DNA of 64,000 bases from Clostridiales bacterium (GCA_019420275.1 JAHZHN010000009.1:36366-100365), one strand, 5' to 3'. Numbered from the stretch's first letter, positions 44,068 to 53,603 are shown. Notes: generated by a model from the sequence alone, not told the origin. Made by a program: numbers and translations.

Positions 44068-45519
44068 TTACTCTACACTATAGTTCGGTGCTTCTTTCGT
44101 AATATGGATATCATGAGGATGACTTTCTTTCAGGGACGCAGCAGAAATCTTAACAAATGATCCTGTCTCCTGAAGTGTTTTAATATCTTTTGCTCCGCAG
44201 TATCCCATTCCGGAGCGAAGACCTCCCATCATCTGGAAGATGGTGTCTTCTACAGTTCCTCTGTATGCTACACGTCCTTCTACACCTTCCGGTACAAGTT
44301 TCTTGGCATTTGTCTGGAAATAACGGTCTTTGCTTCCGTTTTCCATCGCTGCCAGAGATCCCATTCCACGGTATACTTTATATTTTCTTCCCTGATATAA
44401 TTCAAATGCTCCAGGGCTTTCATCACATCCTGCCAGCATGCTTCCAAGCATACAGACATCAGCTCCTGCCGCAATGGCTTTTGTAATTTCTCCAGAATAC
44501 TTGATTCCACCGTCCGCAATAATCGGGATACCTGCTTTCTTTGCTTCTTCGTAAGCACTCATAATTGCTGTAATCTGAGGAACACCAATTCCTGCTACGA
44601 CACGCGTCGTACAAATAGATCCTGGTCCAATACCGATTTTCACACAATCAGCTCCTGCCTCGATCAGTGCTTTTGTTCCTGATCCCGTAGCAACATTTCC
44701 TGCGATAACCTGAAGATCAGGGAATTTGTCCTTTATCATTCTCACAACTCTAAGAACATTAGCAGAATGTCCATGAGCAGAGTCTACTACGATTACATCT
44801 ACATGAGCATCTACCAAGGCCTGAACACGGTCAAGAACATCCACCGTGATACCGACACCAGCTCCGCATAAAAGTCTTCCCTGCTCATCTTTTGCAGCAT
44901 TCGGATATTTGATCTGTTTTTCGATATCCTTAATCGTAATAAGTCCTTTTAAGTTAAAATCATCATCAACGATCGGAAGTTTTTCTTTTCTTGCCTTTCC
45001 AAGGATTTCTTTGGCCTCTTCCAGTGTAATACCTTCTTTTGCTGTTACCAGTCCTTCAGAAGTCATGGATTCCTTGATTTTCTTTGTAAAATCTGTCTCA
45101 AATTTCAAGTCGCGGTTTGTAATGATTCCGACCAGCTTCGTTCCTTCTGTGATCGGCACACCAGAAATACGATATTTTGCCATCAGGTCATCTGCATCCT
45201 GAATGGTATGTTCTGGTGATAAAGAAAATGGATCAGTAATGACTCCGTTCTCGGAACGCTTTACTTTATCGACCTCTTCAGCCTGCTGCTCAATCGTCAT
45301 GTTTTTATGTATGATTCCGATACCGCCCTGGCGTGCCATTGCGATTGCCATCCTATGCTCTGTTACTGTATCCATGCTGGCACTCATCAGTGGAATGTTC
45401 AGCTGAATCTTATTTGTCAGACGTGTCTTCGTATCCACATCATTTGCAATAATCTCTGAGTATGCAGGTACCAACAGTACATCATCAAATGTGATCCCTT
45501 CACCAACTAACTTACCCAT
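44068..45519 (-). CDS. guaB: IMP dehydrogenase
   Basis: Oxidises IMP to XMP with NAD, the committed step to GMP. The 483-residue barrel enzyme has tandem CBS domains between about residues 92 and 205, the catalytic cysteine in GIGPGSICTTRVVAGIG near residue 300, DGGIKYSGEITKAIAAGAD, and the flap GMGSLAAM. The ATG at 45519 has AGGA five bases upstream and is preferred to the GTG at 45531. Confidence 0.97.
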   Translation of the reverse strand: MGKLVGEGITFDDVLLVPAYSEIIANDVDTKTRLTNKIQLNIPLMSASMDTVTEHRMAIAMARQGGIGIIHKNMTIEQQAEEVDKVKRSENGVITDPFSLSPEHTIQDADDLMAKYRISGVPITEGTKLVGIITNRDLKFETDFTKKIKESMTSEGLVTAKEGITLEEAKEILGKARKEKLPIVDDDFNLKGLITIKDIEKQIKYPNAAKDEQGRLLCGAGVGITVDVLDRVQALVDAHVDVIVVDSAHGHSANVLRVVRMIKDKFPDLQVIAGNVATGSGTKALIEAGADCVKIGIGPGSICTTRVVAGIGVPQITAIMSAYEEAKKAGIPIIADGGIKYSGEITKAIAAGADVCMLGSMLAGCDESPGAFELYQGRKYKVYRGMGSLAAMENGSKDRYFQTNAKKLVPEGVEGRVAYRGTVEDTIFQMMGGLRSGMGYCGAKDIKTLQETGSFVKISAASLKESHPHDIHITKEAPNYSVE

Positions 45520-45567
45520 TTTCTTCCTCACTTTCTTGTATTTTATTCTAAATTTATATTGTTAAAC

Positions 45568-45596
45568 ATGCTAACAAAATTTTTCCTCTGTGTCAA
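45568..45596 (-). promoter_or_regulatory. Promoter of guaB
   Basis: Minus strand TTGACA (45591-45596), 17-bp spacer, TAGCAT (45568-45573). Confidence 0.75.
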
Positions 45597-45610
45597 GATA
45601 CTCTTTTCGT

Positions 45611-45655
45611 TCCTTCGAAAAAAGGAATTATTGCAATCGCAATAACCCCTTTTTG
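45611..45655 (-). terminator. Terminator of the nfn unit
   Basis: TTATTGC/GCAATAA stem with a 4-base loop, extended by AAAGG/CCTTT, and TTTTTT on the minus strand, just after the GutA-like gene. Confidence 0.85.
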
Positions 45656-45669
45656 TTATCTTCCAGCTG

Positions 45670-46038
45670 TTACTCTTCAATAATAGAAATCTTGCTTCCT
45701 TCTACCAATTTTGGCATTGGCTTTGCTTCTACGCAGATGCTTCCTGGAAGTCCTGCTTCTTTCGCTCCGCTGAATACTACCGTTAAATGTCCCAAAGCTT
45801 CCAGGTTGGACTGGGCAATATCCCCTACTGCAGTAATCAAAAATTCGCTTCCGTCGATCGCCAGCCGGTCTCCCTGCTTGATCGTTCCATCTACATCTTT
45901 TGTATTAATGAAGTAGCAGAAATCTTTTAACGTATCCGGTACATTTTCTCCGAACAGCACAAACATTCCTTCTTCAAAAAAAGCATCCACCTGCTCTCCC
46001 AGATCAATGACCTCTGTTTGAAATATTACCTTGCTCAT
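45670..46038 (-). CDS. GutA-family (PTS glucitol IIA-like) protein without the phosphohistidine
   Basis: A 122-residue single-domain protein homologous in layout to the glucitol PTS IIA protein SrlB: VIFQTEVIDLGEQVDAFF, PDTLKDFCYFINTKDVDG, FLITAVGDIAQSNLEALGHLTVVF and LPGSICVEA. In SrlB the phosphorylated residue is His43 in CFIHCH; the matching place here reads CYFINT, so the residue is missing. The only histidine is in LGHLTV, a structural position. No other PTS genes are near; it follows gltA-like nfnB by ten bases. The ATG at 46038 stands six bases after AGGAGG. A regulatory or binding role is more likely than phosphotransfer. Confidence 0.8.
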   Translation of the reverse strand: MSKVIFQTEVIDLGEQVDAFFEEGMFVLFGENVPDTLKDFCYFINTKDVDGTIKQGDRLAIDGSEFLITAVGDIAQSNLEALGHLTVVFSGAKEAGLPGSICVEAKPMPKLVEGSKISIIEE

Positions 46039-46048
46039 GGAAATCCTC

Positions 46049-47440
46049 CTATTCACCTTGTAACTGTTTATCAATAGCGGCTGCAGCTTTCTTTCCTGCT
46101 CCCATAGCAAGAATAACGGTGGCAGCTCCTGTTACCGTGTCTCCACCGGCATAAACGCCGTCTTTGCTTGTCTTCATCGTCTCTTCATCGACAATGATTC
46201 CTCCCCATTTCTGGGTATCCAGTCCCGGTGTTGTCTGACGAATCAGTGGGTTCGGGCTCTGTCCGATTGCAATAATGACGGTATCCACATCAAGATTATA
46301 ATTGGATCCCTCTATTGGATGCGGAGATCTTCTTCCAGACTCATCTGGCTCTCCCAGTTCCTGTTTTACAATCTCCATCTGGTTTACCCATCCGTCTTCA
46401 TCTGCTTTGATCGCAACTGGATTATTCAGGAATTTGAAAATAATTCCTTCTTCTTTGGCATGATGCAGCTCTTCCAGACGTGCCGGAGCTTCTTCCTCGC
46501 TTCGGCGGTATACGATATATACTTCCTCTGCTCCAAGACGTTTTGCTGTTCTTGCAGCATCCATTGCAACGTTTCCTGCTCCGACAACAGCAACTTTCTT
46601 TCCAACTTTAACTGGTGTCGGACACTCTGGGAATTTGTAACCTTTCATCAGGTTGACTCTGGTCAGAAACTCATTGGCAGAATACACCCCAAGGTGGTTC
46701 TCACCAGGAATATTAAGGAATCTCGGAAGTCCTGCTCCACTTCCCACAAAAACGGCTTCATATCCGTCCTGCATCAGTTCATCAATCGTAACAGAACGTC
46801 CTACAATAACATTTGTCTCAATATCCACGCCTAATTTTTCCACGGTTTCAATCTCTTTTGCCACCAGATCTTTCGGCAGACGGAATTCAGGAATTCCATA
46901 ACTTAATACTCCGCCTGGCTTATGAAGAGCTTCAAAGACCGTTACATCATATCCCTTCTTGATCAGCTCTCCGGCACATGTGATGCCTGCCGGTCCGCAT
47001 CCTACAACAGCGACTTTCTTTCCGTTCTTTTCAATCTTGACTTCTGCAGGTTTTGCATTGGCCATATGCCAGTCTGCGACAAAACGTTCCATACGTCCAA
47101 TACCTACCGGCTCACCTTTGATTCCGCGGACACATTTGCCTTCACACTGGTTCTCCTGAGGACAGACACGTCCACAGATTGCAGGAAGCGCATTCTCACT
47201 TGTAATGACTTCATACGCACCTTCGAAGTCTCCTGCTGCTACCTTCTGAATAAATTCCGGAATCGGTACATTGACCGGGCATCCGCTGACACAAGGTTTG
47301 TTCTTGCAGTTTAAGCATCGGGTCGCTTCTTCCATTGCCATCTCTTTTGTATATCCAAGGGCAACCTCATCAAAGTTTTTATTTCTGACGTTCGGATCCT
47401 GTTCCGGCATTGCCACTTTTTTAAGACTCATATTCGCCAT
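46049..47440 (-). CDS. nfnB: NfnB / glutamate synthase small-chain-like FAD oxidoreductase
   Basis: A 463-residue flavoprotein of the GltD type. The N-terminus has eight cysteines for two 4Fe-4S clusters (CLNCKNKPCVSGCP, then CGRVCPQENQCEGKC), followed by FAD-binding VVGCGPAGITCAGELIKKG near residue 147 and NADPH-binding VVGAGNVAMDAARTAKRLG near residue 287. With the upstream NfnA-like protein it fits the bifurcating NADH-dependent ferredoxin:NADP oxidoreductase; by itself it would be called glutamate synthase small chain or sulfide dehydrogenase SudA. No gltB large subunit is present. Confidence 0.88.
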   Translation of the reverse strand: MANMSLKKVAMPEQDPNVRNKNFDEVALGYTKEMAMEEATRCLNCKNKPCVSGCPVNVPIPEFIQKVAAGDFEGAYEVITSENALPAICGRVCPQENQCEGKCVRGIKGEPVGIGRMERFVADWHMANAKPAEVKIEKNGKKVAVVGCGPAGITCAGELIKKGYDVTVFEALHKPGGVLSYGIPEFRLPKDLVAKEIETVEKLGVDIETNVIVGRSVTIDELMQDGYEAVFVGSGAGLPRFLNIPGENHLGVYSANEFLTRVNLMKGYKFPECPTPVKVGKKVAVVGAGNVAMDAARTAKRLGAEEVYIVYRRSEEEAPARLEELHHAKEEGIIFKFLNNPVAIKADEDGWVNQMEIVKQELGEPDESGRRSPHPIEGSNYNLDVDTVIIAIGQSPNPLIRQTTPGLDTQKWGGIIVDEETMKTSKDGVYAGGDTVTGAATVILAMGAGKKAAAAIDKQLQGE

Positions 47441-47443
47441 GAT

Positions 47444-48268
47444 TTACATCCCCCTTCCGATTTTGCACTGATGCTCTTCTTCTCTGAACATGCCCTGACG
47501 CTGCATACATTCATCAAAATCAACTTTAAATCCGTCAAAATCAGGCCCGTCAACACAAGCGAACTTTGTCTCTCCGCCAACAGTAACACGGCAGCCGCCG
47601 CACATTCCTGTTCCATCGATCATAATCGGATTCAGAGATACGGTGGTTGGAATATTATATTCTTTTGTGATCTTCACCACATTTTTCATCATGATGAGCG
47701 GTCCGATTGCAATTACTTCATCATACTTAGTTCCGGAATTGATTCTTTCTTCCAAAACATTGGTAACAAACCCTTTGGTACCAAGACTTCCGTCATCGGT
47801 TGCAATATAAACATTATCACAAAATTCTTCAAATAATTCTTTCAAAATAACGAATTCCGCGCTTTTGCCTCCAATAATCACATCGACAGGAACTCCCATC
47901 TTGGATAATTTGCGCAGCTGCGGATAAAGCGGAGCTGCTCCTACACCGCCGGCAACTCCAATTACACGGTCACATTTATGTAACGGGGAAGGCTGTCCTA
48001 ACGGTCCAACGAAATCCTGTACATAATCTCCTTCCTCTTTCTTACTGAGCAATTCTGTACTATATCCAACAATCTGATAAATAATCGTAACAGTTTCTTT
48101 TTCTCTGTCATAATCAGCAATCGTCAAAGGAACTCTTTCTCCGTCTTCGTCTACTCTTATGATAATAAACTGTCCTGGTTCGCATTTTCTCGCTACATAT
48201 GGAGCATGAATCTCCATCATCTCAACTAAGCCGTTCAGCTTCGTCTTCTTTAGGATTTTATACACCAC
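47444..48268 (-). CDS. nfnA: NfnA / ferredoxin-NADP reductase-like subunit
   Basis: A 274-residue ferredoxin reductase-type protein (SudB/PyrK-like). FAD domain at residues 1-95 (VPLTIADYD), NAD domain with GVAGGVGAAPLYPQL near residue 108, and a C-terminal 2Fe-2S site in GTGMCGGCRVTVGGETKFAC. It is first in the nfnA-nfnB-GutA unit, with three bases between nfnA and nfnB. The start is GTG: two GTG codons follow AGAGGTG, and the second, at 48265, has the better spacing. Confidence 0.88.
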   Translation of the reverse strand: MVYKILKKTKLNGLVEMMEIHAPYVARKCEPGQFIIIRVDEDGERVPLTIADYDREKETVTIIYQIVGYSTELLSKKEEGDYVQDFVGPLGQPSPLHKCDRVIGVAGGVGAAPLYPQLRKLSKMGVPVDVIIGGKSAEFVILKELFEEFCDNVYIATDDGSLGTKGFVTNVLEERINSGTKYDEVIAIGPLIMMKNVVKITKEYNIPTTVSLNPIMIDGTGMCGGCRVTVGGETKFACVDGPDFDGFKVDFDECMQRQGMFREEEHQCKIGRGM

Positions 48269-48299
48269 TTACACCTCTTTCTAAATTGTATCTTTGTTT

Positions 48300-48328
48300 A
48301 TTATACCTTGTCACAACCTATTATGAAA
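48300..48328 (-). promoter_or_regulatory. Proximal nfn promoter candidate
   Basis: Minus strand TTTCAT (48323-48328), 17-bp spacer, TATAAT (48300-48305). Good -10, weak -35. Confidence 0.5.
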
Positions 48329-48375
48329 GTATTTTTTTCTTTTTCGCAAAAAAGAAAGTTAAATAATCTTTTCGT

Positions 48376-48427
48376 TGTGAAATTTTATTTCGCATTTAAA
48401 TTATATAATAAAATTTTATTTTGTCAA
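48376..48427 (-). promoter_or_regulatory. Distal nfn promoter with operator-like repeat
   Basis: Minus strand TTGACA (48422-48427), 16-bp spacer, TATAAT (48400-48405). An imperfect repeat TGTGAAAT-3-ATTTCGCA (48376-48394) covers the likely start point. A 10-bp AT-only inverted repeat (48380-48389 with 48407-48416) overlaps both. Confidence 0.6.
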
Positions 48428-48450
48428 TACGGATTTACAAACTTTCTCTA

Positions 48451-51400
48451 TTAATATATTAATTTCACCATACTTCCATCTTTATGACGGGTTACCTGAA
48501 TCTTCTGATCAATCTGATCTTTCAGCTCATCGACATGTGAAATAATCCCTACCAGTTTATTTCCCTCCATTGATAAATTCTGCATGATTTCCATCGCTTT
48601 GGCAAGAGATTCACTGTCAAGTGATCCAAATCCCTCATCAATAAAGACTGTATCAATCTGTATACCTCCTTTTTGATTCTGAATTACATCACTAAGGCCT
48701 AATGCCAAAGATAAAGCTGCCTTAAATGATTCCCCGCCGGACAAAGACTGAATGTTGCGAATCTTTCCGGTCCACTGATCCATCACTTCAAGATCCAGAC
48801 CGGTCTGCATGTTTTTATAATCTGCTTCCTCCTTCCGCATCAGTATATATCTCTGATCACTCATCCTGAGCATCCTTTCATTCGCCGCGTCAAGCACATA
48901 ATGGAAATACACAGACTGGACAAAACGTTCAAAGGTAATTTTCTCTTTTCCTGCGATTTCCCCGTTGGCGGTATCAGACAGTCTTTTCCAGACAACATAC
49001 TTTTGCTCCATCTGAGCACTTTCTTCTAATTTCATACATATCTCATCACAAAATTTCTTATGGACCAAAATATCCTGATCCAGAACTTTTTGCTCCTCTT
49101 TTGCCTTTTTTTGTTCTTCTTCTTTTTTTGCAATTCGTTTATCATACATGGAAATATCTTCTTTTTTCTTGCCTGACAATTCTGTTTCCAGTCTCTTTTT
49201 TTCACTTTCTTTTACCTGAAGATTTACCCGATAATCTTCCAGCTGTTTTCTAAGCCCTTCTACCTGACTGCGGGTCATCCGGACATCGGATCCATCCTGC
49301 AGATTTAATCTCTTTCTTTCATCCTCCAAACGTTTTTCTAATTCCCTCTCTTCCATTTTTTGTGTATTTCGTGTTTCAGCTGCTTCTTCCAGGGCTTTTT
49401 GAGCTGCAATCTGAGCACTCCTTGCTTCTTCTTCTTTTTTCCTGCTTCTCCTGATTGTTTCCTGAATCTGATTTTCAGACTCTCTTAATTTCTCCGCTTC
49501 TTGCTGTGCTTCTTCATAAGAAGGATACTCCAGCCGTTCACGGATCTGATTATATTTTGTCTTCCGAATCTGAAGTCTGGTCTCTGCCTCTCCAGCCTCT
49601 TTTGTCAAAATCGTGCTCTGATTCTGAATTTCCTCCAGCCGGTGCTGTATCCTTTCTTTCTCTTCACTTTCTTCATCCCATCGTTTCGCCGTAAAACTTA
49701 GGGATGTAACAGCTGTTTCATTAACTGCACATTTTTTTACACATTCCTTAAGCATATCTTCAATCTTAGCATAATCTTTTCTGGAAAATCCACTTTCTTG
49801 TCCAAGTTCCTTTTCTAATTCGTCTTTCCTTATTTTCTCTTCCTTTGTTTTATCAAAAATCTTCTGATATGCTTCTTCTTTTTCCTGAAGTTCTTTTTCC
49901 TTTTCTTCCAGCATCTCCTGTGTTATCTGTTCAAATAGTATTTCTGCCTTTGCCGGATGATGGACAGCTCCGCATACGGGACATGGCATTCCTTCTTCCA
50001 GTTTCTGTGCCAAAATTCCTGCTAAATTTGCATCATATCGACTGGACAGTTTTTCGTATTCCCATTTCAGATCATCTCTTTCTTTCCGAATTCTTTCAAA
50101 TTGACTGAGAAACTTTCGATATATATATTTTTGTTTTTCCCATTTTTCTTCTTTTTTCTGTATTTTTTCCCACCTTTCCACTTCCTGCTCCAGCCTGATC
50201 TGAAGTTCACTCTGCTCTTTCAATTCCTGATGAATATTTTTATGCTTTTCTAAAAATTTTACTGCTTCCTGTCTTCTGGCGGCAGCCCCTTTTTGTTCTT
50301 CCTGAAGTCTCCTTCTTTTTTGTTCTGTCCCCTCTTTTTCTTCACAAATTTTCTGTATTTCCTGCCTCAGGTTTTCCAGCTCCCTATATTCATTTTGCTG
50401 CTGACTGAGTGTCTCAATTTTTTGTCGAATCACTGTAAGTTCTGGCTCTCTTTTCAAAGAAATTTCCGCTTCTTTTTTCCTTTTTTCCAGCTGAATTCCC
50501 ATACTTTCTTTCTTTTCTTCCAGTTCCCTGATCCGTTTTTCGCTTCTGTTAATCCGGCGGTTCACCCTATCTTTCTGTTCTTCGATTGGAACCAGTTTTT
50601 GAAGAATCATTTCCGCTGTCCGAACCTTTTCTTCCATTTTCTTCATTTCCGATTCTTGTTCCAAAAGCATTTCGTATTCCGCTTCAGCCTGTTCTTTCTG
50701 AAGGAATTTTTGATGAATACTTTTGGCCTGCTCCCTGGCAATCCTTTCTTTTTCCAGTTCAAAATGGATTTTTTCTTCTGTACTTAAAAGCTTTCGAAGA
50801 ATTTCCTGTTTTCGGTTCAAATATTTTTTTAAATTTTGGATAAATTCTTCTTTATGGTATGACTCTCTTAAATATTTTTTATAATCTTCATATTCTTCTT
50901 CCTCAGGTCTGATGGCCGCCTGCTCTTCCAGCATAAAAATTGTCTCTTCCGTCTGACGGTATCTTCGTCCATATTCAAGATATTTTTCTTTTAGTTTTTC
51001 CTGAACGCGGAACAAATCTTCTGTTCCAAAAATTTTTCGAAAAATCTCTTCTCTTTCCTTACTTGACGCATAAAGGAGTTTCAAAAACTCCCCCTGAGCA
51101 ATCATTGCAATCTGTTTATACTGATTCCTGCTGACTCCCAGAATCTCCTCTGCTTTCTTCGTTACCTCTTTACTGCCGGATGCCAAAACTGTTTCTCCCC
51201 TATATAAAACCGCATTCGCTGCCTGTCTGGTCATACCGCTTCCTCTCTTGCTTTTGCGCATATAAGAGGGATTTCTTTCAATCTTATAGTTCTTTCCTTT
51301 ATGGCAGAAGGAAAATACTGCTTTTGTAACAGCAGATTCCCTGGCAAAATCGCTTCTCATCATATCAGTCCGGCGGCTTTCTCCGCTTGCCTCCCCATAC

Positions 51401-51552
51401 AGTGCAAAACAAATTCCATCAAAGATCGTTGTCTTTCCTGCCCCTGTTTCCCCGGAAATCAGAAATATTCCCTGATCAAACTTTGAAAAATCAATCTCAA
51501 TCTGTCCGGCAAATGGTCCGAATGCAGACAGCATTAGTTTCAGCGGTTTCAT
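48451..51552 (-). CDS. sbcC: Exonuclease SbcC (Rad50-like ATPase subunit)
   Basis: ATPase subunit of the SbcCD nuclease that opens DNA hairpins and processes ends. A 1033-residue protein: Walker A SGETGAGKTTIFDG near residue 35, two long coiled coils (about 190-500 and 530-830) around the zinc-hook motif MPCPVCGAVHHP, then LSGGESFKAALSLALGLSDV and Walker B VFIDEGFGSLD near the end. It overlaps sbcD by four bases. Confidence 0.95.
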   Translation of the reverse strand: MKPLKLMLSAFGPFAGQIEIDFSKFDQGIFLISGETGAGKTTIFDGICFALYGEASGESRRTDMMRSDFARESAVTKAVFSFCHKGKNYKIERNPSYMRKSKRGSGMTRQAANAVLYRGETVLASGSKEVTKKAEEILGVSRNQYKQIAMIAQGEFLKLLYASSKEREEIFRKIFGTEDLFRVQEKLKEKYLEYGRRYRQTEETIFMLEEQAAIRPEEEEYEDYKKYLRESYHKEEFIQNLKKYLNRKQEILRKLLSTEEKIHFELEKERIAREQAKSIHQKFLQKEQAEAEYEMLLEQESEMKKMEEKVRTAEMILQKLVPIEEQKDRVNRRINRSEKRIRELEEKKESMGIQLEKRKKEAEISLKREPELTVIRQKIETLSQQQNEYRELENLRQEIQKICEEKEGTEQKRRRLQEEQKGAAARRQEAVKFLEKHKNIHQELKEQSELQIRLEQEVERWEKIQKKEEKWEKQKYIYRKFLSQFERIRKERDDLKWEYEKLSSRYDANLAGILAQKLEEGMPCPVCGAVHHPAKAEILFEQITQEMLEEKEKELQEKEEAYQKIFDKTKEEKIRKDELEKELGQESGFSRKDYAKIEDMLKECVKKCAVNETAVTSLSFTAKRWDEESEEKERIQHRLEEIQNQSTILTKEAGEAETRLQIRKTKYNQIRERLEYPSYEEAQQEAEKLRESENQIQETIRRSRKKEEEARSAQIAAQKALEEAAETRNTQKMEERELEKRLEDERKRLNLQDGSDVRMTRSQVEGLRKQLEDYRVNLQVKESEKKRLETELSGKKKEDISMYDKRIAKKEEEQKKAKEEQKVLDQDILVHKKFCDEICMKLEESAQMEQKYVVWKRLSDTANGEIAGKEKITFERFVQSVYFHYVLDAANERMLRMSDQRYILMRKEEADYKNMQTGLDLEVMDQWTGKIRNIQSLSGGESFKAALSLALGLSDVIQNQKGGIQIDTVFIDEGFGSLDSESLAKAMEIMQNLSMEGNKLVGIISHVDELKDQIDQKIQVTRHKDGSMVKLIY

Positions 51553-52685
51553 TGTCTCACCTCTTCAAAGATCATCTTCATTTTTTGAATTTCCTCCTCT
51601 TCTAATTCCATATTATTTTGTGCTTTATAAAACTCTCCAAAAAGCTGCAGCGGATCCTGATGGAGAATATCCTGCTCCTTCATCCGGATTTGCTGTTGTT
51701 TTGCGTAACGGCGGTTTTCCAGACAAATCTGCATAACATTTGGAAAAACTGTCCTTACTTTTCCAATTGCATCCATAATTTCTTCTTCATCCGTCAGAAT
51801 CACCTGCATGTAATCTTCCTGGTTTCCCAATTCGATTTCTTTCTCCATCAGCTGCTTGATGGTCGATTTTATACACCGCATATTCCGCAGCGGTTTCAGC
51901 TTTCGAAACGACATCTCAATTTTTTTCTTTTCTTCAATATGGAGCAAAACCACTTCTTTTTCTTTTTGAATTTCTGAAAAAGAATATTTTAAGATAGAAC
52001 CGCTGTAACGAACCTGAGGTCTTCCCATTGCCTGCGGCTTATGAATATGTCCCAGTGCTACATAATCGAAAGAATCGAAAATTCTGTAATCCACATTATC
52101 AATTCCTCCCAGACTGCTTGTTTCTGAATCAGACAATTCCGGATTCTCCTTTCCGGCCGTAACAAATTGGTGGGCCAGAAGGATATTGGTCTCTTGAGGA
52201 TCAATCTTAGTATGTTCCATTAAATAGTGCAGACATTCCTGATAAGACTGCGTGTGAATTCCAAGATGCTGATTCACAATAACTGGTTTTACAAAAGGGA
52301 GCATATAAAAATTTACCGGTATATCCCCGCAGGATATGGTGATCTTTTCTATTTCTCCGCAAAACTGTGAAACAATAAACAGATTGGAATGCTGAAATAA
52401 TTTTTTCCCAAATCCTAGACGATCTCCAGAATCATGGTTTCCGCTGATCATCAAAATTTTACATCCCTTTTCAGCTAGCTGCCACAGAAAAGCATCCAGC
52501 AGATCGATAGCATCAACCGGCGGAATTCCTTTGTCATACACATCTCCGCAAATCATGACAACACCTACGTTTTCTTCCTCCACAATGTCCAGTATCTGAT
52601 TTAAAATAAAGCGCTGATCTTCCAGCATGGAAAACTCGTTCACCCGTTTTCCAAGATGCAGATCTGCTAAATGTAAAATCTTCAT
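51549..52685 (-). CDS. sbcD: Exonuclease SbcD (Mre11-like nuclease subunit)
   Basis: Nuclease subunit of SbcCD. A 378-residue metallophosphoesterase with HLADLHLGKRV, ICGDVYDKG, ISGNHDSGDRLG, LLAHQFV and YVALGHIHKPQ, followed by a C-terminal capping and SbcC-binding part. The ATG at 52685 follows AAAGGAG by eight bases; the longer frame upstream runs into the terminator hairpin. Confidence 0.95.
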   Translation of the reverse strand: MKILHLADLHLGKRVNEFSMLEDQRFILNQILDIVEEENVGVVMICGDVYDKGIPPVDAIDLLDAFLWQLAEKGCKILMISGNHDSGDRLGFGKKLFQHSNLFIVSQFCGEIEKITISCGDIPVNFYMLPFVKPVIVNQHLGIHTQSYQECLHYLMEHTKIDPQETNILLAHQFVTAGKENPELSDSETSSLGGIDNVDYRIFDSFDYVALGHIHKPQAMGRPQVRYSGSILKYSFSEIQKEKEVVLLHIEEKKKIEMSFRKLKPLRNMRCIKSTIKQLMEKEIELGNQEDYMQVILTDEEEIMDAIGKVRTVFPNVMQICLENRRYAKQQQIRMKEQDILHQDPLQLFGEFYKAQNNMELEEEEIQKMKMIFEEVRQ

Positions 52686-52714
52686 TATTCTAACTCCTTT
52701 ACAGCTTATAATGT

Positions 52715-52753
52715 GAAACAAAAATGCCGCTGGCACATTTGCTGCGGCATATT
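52715..52753 (-). terminator. Terminator of the ankyrin gene
   Basis: ATGCCGC/GCGGCAT stem followed by TTTTTGTTTC on the minus strand, eight bases after the stop codon at 52761. Confidence 0.8.
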
Positions 52754-52760
52754 TGTTTTG

Positions 52761-53582
52761 TTATTCCTTCTGACATCTGATGTTATAATAATCTTCAGCA
52801 GTTCTTTCCATATCGTCTTTTATCTTCGAATCTGCTCCGGCATCCAGAAGATACTGTATAATTTCCCGGGATGGAATCCAGGGATCTTCTTCTGCCGCTT
52901 CCCTGCGGACATCATACTCATCTTCCTGATCAAAATATCCACTGGCTGCCATCAATGGCGTTGCATGCTGATAAATCTTTTCTCTTTGATTTATATCTTC
53001 TCCATGATCCAGCAAAACTCTTATACTTTTACATTGTCTTTGGATCTCCTCCTGATCCCTGTAATCCAGGAGCTGATACTGAGCCACCAAAAACAACGTC
53101 CCTCCATCGGTCTCAAGAGATATCTGTGAACGTTTTGCTCCTGCATCCAATAAAATTTTTAGATTTTCCGGATTATAGCTCTCGCTGATTATCAGCTGAT
53201 CAAATATTGTATATCCCTCTTCATCTTCCTGATTGATATCATTAGGGTATTCTTCCACAAGTTCTTTTAATTTTTCATGATTCTCCCCATAATCACACTG
53301 ATATACAAAGTTCCAGCTGACAGGGTACTTCTCTTTATAGATTTCTTCATCTTCCTGTATAAACTGATCATATTTTATGCTTTGGTAATAATTCCATGCT
53401 GACAGCATGCCAAAACAAACTGGCACAAGAAGAAATACAATGCTGATTCCAGTCATAAACGGAAATATCCGGTTCTTTCTAAAAGTCATACCGACAATTC
53501 CAACAGTCAACAAAAGAAAACCAATCATACCACAAAAGGCACACAAAACTACAATTCCCAATAATCCTATAGTTGTTATCAT
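52761..53582 (-). CDS. Membrane-anchored ankyrin-repeat protein
   Basis: A 273-residue protein with two N-terminal membrane segments (about 4-28 and 40-62) and then ankyrin repeats: DEEGYTIFDQLIISESYNPENLKILLDAGA, CKSIRVLLDHGEDIN, ATPLMAASGYFD and REIIQYLLDAGADSKIKD. Ankyrin repeats mediate protein binding. It is upstream of sbcD on the same strand but has its own promoter and terminator. Partner and role unknown. Confidence 0.78.
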   Translation of the reverse strand: MITTIGLLGIVVLCAFCGMIGFLLLTVGIVGMTFRKNRIFPFMTGISIVFLLVPVCFGMLSAWNYYQSIKYDQFIQEDEEIYKEKYPVSWNFVYQCDYGENHEKLKELVEEYPNDINQEDEEGYTIFDQLIISESYNPENLKILLDAGAKRSQISLETDGGTLFLVAQYQLLDYRDQEEIQRQCKSIRVLLDHGEDINQREKIYQHATPLMAASGYFDQEDEYDVRREAAEEDPWIPSREIIQYLLDAGADSKIKDDMERTAEDYYNIRCQKE

Positions 53583-53603
53583 AAATCCTACCTCCCTGTC
53601 CTC

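Noticed and set aside
46049..47440. Glutamate synthase small subunit as the main call
   Set aside because: No large subunit is present and the gene is coupled to an NfnA-like reductase, so NfnB is the better reading.
48323..48358. Terminator for sbcC at the TTTCTTTTT/AAAAAGAAA repeat
   Set aside because: The stem consists almost only of A-T pairs and has no following T run on the minus strand; it also overlaps a promoter candidate.
50293..50787. Plus-strand Phe-rich frame of 164 codons inside sbcC
   Set aside because: It is the complement of the Glu/Lys-rich coiled coil of SbcC, which always yields Phe/Leu/Ser-rich shadows.
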